Below, one piece after another: positions 14,383 to 18,159 of a stretch of 18,159 nucleotides of DNA. The stretch spans positions 1 to 18,159 of the forward strand of contig URER01000049.1 in assembly GCA_900547005.1 (NCBI GenBank), in the 5' to 3' direction. The first letter of the stretch is position 1, and each line of letters opens with the position of its first letter. Source of the DNA: an uncultured Prevotella sp. Lineage in GTDB: Bacteria; Bacteroidota; Bacteroidia; Bacteroidales; Bacteroidaceae. Position numbers and translations under genes: made by a program. Below the pieces are notes generated by a model. It was not told the origin of the DNA. It did no database searches and saw only the letters and a list, made by a program, of their open reading frames with translations.

Positions 14383-14457
14383 GGTGAAGGGAACGGACCG
14401 GCCGGTTCGCAGAAACGGAAATAAACTATAAAAAGGAATAAATAGTAAGGTAAAAAA

Positions 14458-15054
14458 ATGATTGACGACATCACGGTGATGGTGGCCGACGCTTCGCACG
14501 AGAAGTATGTAGACACCATTCTGACAACCATCGCAGAGGCAGCAAAGGTGCGCGGCACGGGTATCGCAAAGCGCACGCACGAGTATCTGACGACGAAGAT
14601 GAAGGAGGCTAAGGCTGTGATAGCCCTGCAAGGCGACAAGTTTGCGGGCTTCAGCTATATCGAGACATGGGGAAACAAGCATTATGTTACGACATCGGGA
14701 CTGATTGTGCATCCCGATTTCCGCGGCCGCGGCGTGGCAAAGCGCATAAAGGACATGACGTTCACGCTGGCGCGTGTGCGCTGGCCGCACGCCAAGATTT
14801 TCTCGCTGACGAGCGGTTCGGCGGTGATGAAGATGAACACGCACTTAGGTTATCATCCCGTTACGTTCAATGACCTCACGGACGACGAGGCTTTCTGGCG
14901 CGGTTGCGAGGGCTGCGTGAACGTGGATGTGCTGCATCGCACGAACCGCCGTTATTGCATCTGCACCGCAATGCTCTATGATCCGGAAGAGCATCTGCCA
15001 GTGAAGTTGCCGGAAGAGGTGATGGCAAGAATCAAGAAAATAGAAGACCGATAG
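14458..15054 (+). CDS. GNAT acyltransferase, likely N-acylglutamate synthase of arginine biosynthesis
   Basis: This 198-residue GNAT-fold protein has the acyl-CoA-binding loop FRGRGVAKRI (88-97) after the strand GLIVHPD. The C-terminal extension is unusual for a GNAT, with four cysteines in a CxxC...CxC pattern (C150, C153, C167, C169), possibly metal binding or structural. It sits between argR and argG. Bacteroidales lack a classical ArgA/ArgJ here and use N-succinyl intermediates (the N-succinylornithine transcarbamylase of Bacteroides fragilis is established). From memory, the GNAT at the same place in B. thetaiotaomicron was proposed as the first enzyme, N-succinylglutamate synthase. The start ATG 14458 follows an A-rich leader. 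Function is inferred from context; acetyl- versus succinyl-CoA cannot be told from sequence. Confidence 0.75.
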   Translation: MIDDITVMVADASHEKYVDTILTTIAEAAKVRGTGIAKRTHEYLTTKMKEAKAVIALQGDKFAGFSYIETWGNKHYVTTSGLIVHPDFRGRGVAKRIKDMTFTLARVRWPHAKIFSLTSGSAVMKMNTHLGYHPVTFNDLTDDEAFWRGCEGCVNVDVLHRTNRRYCICTAMLYDPEEHLPVKLPEEVMARIKKIEDR

Positions 15055-15088
15055 GTCTTTTTAGGAATAAGGGTGAGAAATAAAAGCA

Positions 15089-15134
15089 GATAGAGTACCC
15101 TATCACTCTCCACAACTCCCTATCCTACTCTATC
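15089..15134 (+). other. Inverted repeat in the argG leader
   Basis: GATAGAGTA (15089-15097) and TACTCTATC (15126-15134) form a 9-bp perfect stem with a 28-nt loop, between the GNAT stop and the argG ATG at 15171. It could be an mRNA stability or attenuation hairpin, or one more simple intergenic repeat. Confidence 0.4.
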
Positions 15135-15170
15135 CCCAAATAATAAGAAGAATTCAAAAAGCAAAAAGAT

Positions 15171-16370
15171 ATGGCAAAGAAAAAGGTTGTAGTAGCTTTC
15201 AGTGGCGGACTCGACACGAGCTACAATGTAATGTATCTCACCAAAGAGATGGGATATGAGGTGTATGCGGCTTGCGCCAACACCGGAGGATTCAGCGAAG
15301 AGCAGTTGAAGAAGAACGAAGAGAACGCCTATAAGTTGGGCGCGGTGAAGTATGTTACGCTCGACGTTACTCAGGAATACTATGAGAAGTCGCTCAAGTA
15401 TATGATTTTCGGCAACGTGATGCGCAACAACTGCTATCCTATCTCTGTGTCGTCGGAGCGTATTTTTCAGGCTATCGCCATTGCACGCTACGCCAACGAG
15501 ATTGGCGCGGACGCCATCGCGCACGGCTCTACGGGTGCGGGCAACGACCAGATTCGGTTCGACATGACGTTCCTCGTGATGGCTCCGGGTGTGGAGATTA
15601 TCACGCTGACGCGCGACCGTAACCTGACACGCAAGGAGGAGGTGGACTATCTGAACGCAAACGGGTACTTTGCCGACTTTACAAAGCTGAAATACTCCTA
15701 CAATGTGGGCATTTGGGGAACGAGTATCTGCGGCGGCGAACTGCTCGATCCGACACAGGGACTGCCCGAGGAGGCTTATCTGAAGCACGTTACAGCCAAA
15801 GAAGAAGAGGCAGAACTGAAGATTACGTTCGAGAAGGGCGAGATTGTTGCGGTGAACGGAGAGAAGTTCGACGACAAGATAAAGGCTATTCAGAAGATTG
15901 AAGAGATTGGTGCGTCGTATGCCATCGGCCGCGACTGCAACGTGGGCGACACGATTATCGGCATCAAAGGACGCGTAGGCTTCGAGGCCGCTGCGCCGAA
16001 ACTGATTATAGAGGCTCACCGCCTGCTTGAGAAGTCAACGCTGAGCAAGTGGCAGCAGTACTGGAAGGATCAGGTAGCTAACTGGTATGGTATGTTCCTT
16101 CACGAGAGTCAGTACTTGGAACCGGTAATGCCCGACATCGAGGCAATGCTCACCAGTTCGCAGCGCAATGTGAACGGTACGGCCATTCTGAAGCTCCGTC
16201 CTTACGGTTTCGAGACTGTCGGCGTGGATTCTGACGACGACCTTACGAAATCAAAGCTCGGCGAGTATGGCGAGACTCAGACGGGCTGGACGGCCGACGA
16301 GGCTAAGGGCTTCATCAAGGTGTCGAGTACGGCTCTCCGCGTGTACTACGGTATGCATAAGGATAGGTAA
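15171..16370 (+). CDS. argG: Argininosuccinate synthase
   Basis: This 399-residue protein, normal length for the family, joins citrulline and aspartate with ATP to give argininosuccinate in the cytoplasm. The N-terminal ATP-pyrophosphatase motif AFSGGLDTS is at residues 9-17. The downstream segments HGSTGAGNDQIRFD and WGTSICGGELLDP are strongly conserved in ArgG and bind citrulline/aspartate and nucleotide. Many Bacteroidales ArgG proteins share this form, with EEEAELKITFEKGEIVAVNG replacing the usual sequence of other phyla. The start is ATG 15171 after an A-rich stretch. It is followed by a small PspC gene and argC on the same strand. No lesion is visible. Confidence 0.95.
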   Translation: MAKKKVVVAFSGGLDTSYNVMYLTKEMGYEVYAACANTGGFSEEQLKKNEENAYKLGAVKYVTLDVTQEYYEKSLKYMIFGNVMRNNCYPISVSSERIFQAIAIARYANEIGADAIAHGSTGAGNDQIRFDMTFLVMAPGVEIITLTRDRNLTRKEEVDYLNANGYFADFTKLKYSYNVGIWGTSICGGELLDPTQGLPEEAYLKHVTAKEEEAELKITFEKGEIVAVNGEKFDDKIKAIQKIEEIGASYAIGRDCNVGDTIIGIKGRVGFEAAAPKLIIEAHRLLEKSTLSKWQQYWKDQVANWYGMFLHESQYLEPVMPDIEAMLTSSQRNVNGTAILKLRPYGFETVGVDSDDDLTKSKLGEYGETQTGWTADEAKGFIKVSSTALRVYYGMHKDR

Positions 16371-16393
16371 AAGCCCCCCTCAATAATAAAACA

Positions 16394-16576
16394 ATGAAGA
16401 GATTTTATCTGTCGGATACAGACAAGAAAATAGGTGGCGTGTGTGGTGGACTGGGCGAATATTTTGATATAGACCCATTGATAATCCGCATCATATTCGC
16501 TGTGTTGATATTAGGATATGGAACAGGATTCTGGGCATATATACTGCTGTGGATTCTTGCTCCCAAAAGATTTTGA
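16394..16576 (+). CDS. Small PspC-domain membrane protein
   Basis: This 60-residue protein is a single PspC domain: KRFYLSDTDKKIGGVCGGLG at the start, then EYFDIDPLIIRIIFAVLIL, and a membrane span through GFWAYILLWILAP. PspC in enterobacteria regulates the phage-shock response at the inner membrane; stand-alone short PspC proteins are common in Bacteroidetes with unknown roles. It has no known part in arginine synthesis, yet lies in the operon with 23 bp before it and its stop only 2 bp before the argC ATG, so argC translation is probably coupled to it. The C-rich stub at 16372-16380 suggests repeat activity at this junction. Confidence 0.88.
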   Translation: MKRFYLSDTDKKIGGVCGGLGEYFDIDPLIIRIIFAVLILGYGTGFWAYILLWILAPKRF

Positions 16577-16578
16577 TT

Positions 16579-17547
16579 ATGATAAAGATAGGTATATTAG
16601 GTGCAGCAGGATATACGGGAGGAGAATTAATAAGACTACTTATTAACCATCCTTCTGCTGAAATCGTCTTTGCGAACAGCGAAAGCAATGCAGGCAACCT
16701 CGTTTCGGACGTTCACGAGGGCTTGTATGGAGACACCGACCTTGTGTTTACGAACGAAATGCCGTTTGATAAGGTAGACGTTGTGTTCTTCTGCTTCGGT
16801 CACGGTAAGAGCCGTCAGTTCCTTGCGGAGCACGAAATACCGGCAAACGTGAAGATAATCGACCTCGCGCAGGACTTCCGCTTGGCCGAAGAGGGCAACG
16901 ATTATGTCTACGGTCTGCCGGAAATCAACAAGGAACGCATCGCGAAAGCGCAGCACGTGGCTAACCCCGGTTGCTTCGCGACGTGCATACAACTCGGTCT
17001 GTTGCCTGCAGCGAAGCTCGGACTGGTGAAGGGCGACATCGCCGTAAACGCCATAACGGGCAGCACGGGAGCGGGACAGAAGCCGGGAGCGACGACGCAT
17101 TTCTCATGGCGCAACTGTAATATGAGCATTTACAAGGCGTTCAACCACCAGCACGTGCCGGAGATTCGTCAGAGCCTGACACAGGTACAAGGCTCGTTGG
17201 ATGCGGAGATTGACTTCATCCCCTATCGCGGCGACTTCGCACGTGGCATCTTCGCCACAGCGGTAGTGAAGACGGATGCGCCCATCGAGGACATCGTTGC
17301 TGCCTACAAGGACTTCTACAAAGATGCGGCCTTCACGCATTACAGCGACAAGGCGATAGACATGAAGCAGGCTGTGAACACGAACAAGGCTCTCGTCCAC
17401 TGCGACAAGTTCGGCAACAAGCTGCTCATCACGTCCTGTATCGACAACCTTCTGAAAGGTGCGGTGGGACAGGCTGTGCAGAACATGAATATCATGTTCG
17501 GCATAAACGAAAGCGAAGGCCTGAGATTAAAGGCGAGTGCATTCTAA
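16579..17547 (+). CDS. argC: N-acyl-gamma-glutamyl-phosphate reductase
   Basis: This 322-residue protein performs the NADPH-dependent reduction of N-acyl-glutamyl phosphate to the semialdehyde. The N-terminal nucleotide-binding motif is GILGAAGYTGGELIRLL. The catalytic cysteine lies in NPGCFATCIQLGLLP (C132), with the following ITGSTGAGQKPG loop and HVPEI (substrate-binding His region) as expected. Length is normal for the short type-1 ArgC. ATG 16579 was chosen over the in-frame GTG at 16549, which lies inside the PspC gene and adds ten unrelated residues. The substrate in this lineage is probably the N-succinyl rather than N-acetyl form, inferred from the Bacteroidales pathway. It is followed immediately by 14-bp tandem repeats. 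Confidence 0.95.
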   Translation: MIKIGILGAAGYTGGELIRLLINHPSAEIVFANSESNAGNLVSDVHEGLYGDTDLVFTNEMPFDKVDVVFFCFGHGKSRQFLAEHEIPANVKIIDLAQDFRLAEEGNDYVYGLPEINKERIAKAQHVANPGCFATCIQLGLLPAAKLGLVKGDIAVNAITGSTGAGQKPGATTHFSWRNCNMSIYKAFNHQHVPEIRQSLTQVQGSLDAEIDFIPYRGDFARGIFATAVVKTDAPIEDIVAAYKDFYKDAAFTHYSDKAIDMKQAVNTNKALVHCDKFGNKLLITSCIDNLLKGAVGQAVQNMNIMFGINESEGLRLKASAF

Positions 17548-17577
17548 ACGAAGAGTGAAGAACGAAGAGTGAAGAAT
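17547..17577 (+). repeat. 14-bp tandem repeat and left arm of a 25-bp inverted repeat
   Basis: AACGAAGAGTGAAG occurs twice in tandem (17547-17560 and 17561-17574). The 25 bp at 17553-17577 are the exact reverse complement of 18001-18025, so the arms bracket the four-helix-bundle gene. The first unit touches the argC stop codon. Confidence 0.85.
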
Positions 17578-17588
17578 CCAAATGCTTT

Positions 17589-17978
17589 ATGGATAATTTC
17601 AGATACAAGAGGGAAAAGTCACCGTTACACATAAAAAGCTATGATTTTGCCATAAGGATAATAAATATGGTGAAGTACATAGATTGTACACCTAAGATTT
17701 ACTCTCTTACCAATCAGATATTTAGGTCTGGTACTGCGATTGGAGCATTGGTTAGGGAAGCGGAGTTCGCACAAAGTCAGGCGGATTTTGTCAATAAGCT
17801 TCACGTTTCGCTCAAGGAATGCAATGAAACCTATTATTGGTTGACTCTCTTAAAGGACACGGGATTCATAAATGAACAAGAATACGACAGTATAGCTGAC
17901 GACTGCAACGAATTGATAGCAATCTTAGTGTCATCGATATGTACAGCAAAAAAAGAAACAATAAAACAAACGAAGTGA
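17589..17978 (+). CDS. Four-helix-bundle protein (S23/IVP-type, TIGR02436-like)
   Basis: This 129-residue, helix-rich protein begins YKREKSPLHIKSYDFAIRII and contains the family hallmarks QIFRSGTAIGALVREAEFAQ, SQADFVNKLHVSLKECNETY and YWLTLLKDTGFI. Members form pentameric four-helix bundles. They were first seen as proteins encoded in 23S rRNA intervening sequences, and related proteins (Avd) assist diversity-generating retroelements. The role of the free-standing copies is unknown. No reverse transcriptase or rRNA is present here. The gene is visibly more AT-rich than argC and argD and sits between them, bracketed by 25-bp perfect inverted repeats (17553-17577, 18001-18025). It therefore looks like an inserted cassette. 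Full length and intact. Confidence 0.88.
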   Translation: MDNFRYKREKSPLHIKSYDFAIRIINMVKYIDCTPKIYSLTNQIFRSGTAIGALVREAEFAQSQADFVNKLHVSLKECNETYYWLTLLKDTGFINEQEYDSIADDCNELIAILVSSICTAKKETIKQTK

Positions 17979-18025
17979 AGAACGAAGAAAAGACTATATG
18001 ATTCTTCACTCTTCGTTCTTCACTC
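17975..18025. repeat. Hairpin and right arm of the 25-bp inverted repeat, before argD
   Basis: GTGAAGAACGAAGA (17975-17988) pairs perfectly over 14 bp with TCTTCGTTCTTCAC (18010-18023), loop 21 nt. The right arm (18001-18025) also pairs with the left arm before the gene, so two alternative structures exist. The hairpin lies 14 bp before the argD ATG and overlaps the four-helix stop codon, so it may affect argD expression. Confidence 0.8.
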
Positions 18026-18038
18026 TCCACTTTAGATT

Positions 18039-18159
18039 ATGAACTTATATGACGTTTATCCCCTATTCGATGTGAACATCGTAAAAGGAAAAGGATGCAA
18101 GGTCTGGGACGAGAACGGAACGGAATATCTCGACCTTTACGGCGGCCATGCGGTGATAA
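18039..18159 (+). CDS. argD: Acylornithine aminotransferase, N-terminal 40 codons
   Basis: The visible N-terminus reads MNLYDVYPLFDVNIVKGKGC, followed by KVWDENGTEYLDLYGGHAVI, the usual opening of Bacteroidales ArgD, a PLP-dependent class III aminotransferase. It transfers an amino group from glutamate to the N-acyl-glutamate semialdehyde made by ArgC. The gene runs off the right edge, so the PLP lysine and the remainder are not seen. Class III members such as GABA or ornithine aminotransferase start in similar fashion, but the position after argC makes ArgD the clear choice. The ATG follows directly on the hairpin at 17975-18025. Confidence 0.9.
   Translation, partial: MNLYDVYPLFDVNIVKGKGCKVWDENGTEYLDLYGGHAVI

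Noticed and set aside
14397..14406. ACCGGCCGGT palindrome between argR and the GNAT gene
   Set aside because: A 10-bp palindrome without a loop or T-tract is not a convincing terminator or operator.
15120..16019. 299-codon open frame antisense to argG
   Set aside because: A mirror of the strongly biased codon use of argG, which is unmistakable on the plus strand; the same applies to antisense frames at 13993-14844, 9130-9954 and 10614-11342.
17589..17978. Accessory variability determinant of a diversity-generating retroelement
   Set aside because: The four-helix protein is Avd-like in fold class, but no reverse transcriptase, template or variable repeat is visible in the window.

Overview
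The window looks like a chromosome segment of a Bacteroidales bacterium, most likely Prevotella or a close relative. Three things point there. Three promoters fit the Bacteroidetes pattern TTTG-N19-TAnnTTTG (one of them with a partial -33 box). Start codons have little or no Shine-Dalgarno sequence. The arginine gene order argR, GNAT acyltransferase, argG, argC, argD resembles that of Bacteroidales using N-acyl (probably N-succinyl) intermediates.

Positions 1-2084 are a degenerate edge. They hold a CBS-pair protein of the CNNM/CorC type lacking its membrane domain as far as can be seen, a minus-strand remnant of a PD-(D/E)XK nuclease of the AAA-ATPase-like family, and a 0.5-kb noncoding repeat (copy 1). 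A promoter and a RelB/RelE-type toxin-antitoxin pair follow (2027-2667).

Positions 2682-13174 are a co-directional envelope-glycan cluster. It encodes a Wzx-like flippase, an alkaline-phosphatase-fold phosphoethanolamine transferase, two family-3 membrane acyltransferases, a UbiA-family enzyme resembling decaprenyl-phosphate phosphoribosyltransferase, a HAD phosphatase fused to a GtrA domain, and two paralogous multi-spanning proteins of unknown family with a GT-C-like first loop. My reading is that the last four make, dephosphorylate, flip and use a polyprenyl-phospho-pentose donor, analogous to the mycobacterial decaprenyl-phosphoribose/arabinose route. This is inference.

Positions 13213-13735 hold copy 2 of the noncoding element, in the same orientation and of the same length as copy 1. 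Each copy contains five 22-bp units in register, built from two interchangeable half-sites and their complements, followed by a conserved tail. Copy 2 also carries an 18-bp perfect inverted repeat. This is the most unusual structure in the window and no gene explains it.

Positions 13843-18159 are an arginine biosynthesis operon: argR with its promoter and a possible ARG box, a GNAT that is a good candidate for N-acylglutamate synthase, argG, a small PspC protein, argC, a four-helix-bundle (S23/IVP-type) gene flanked by 25-bp perfect inverted repeats, and the start of argD. The PspC and four-helix genes are intruders in the pathway; the latter looks like an inserted cassette.
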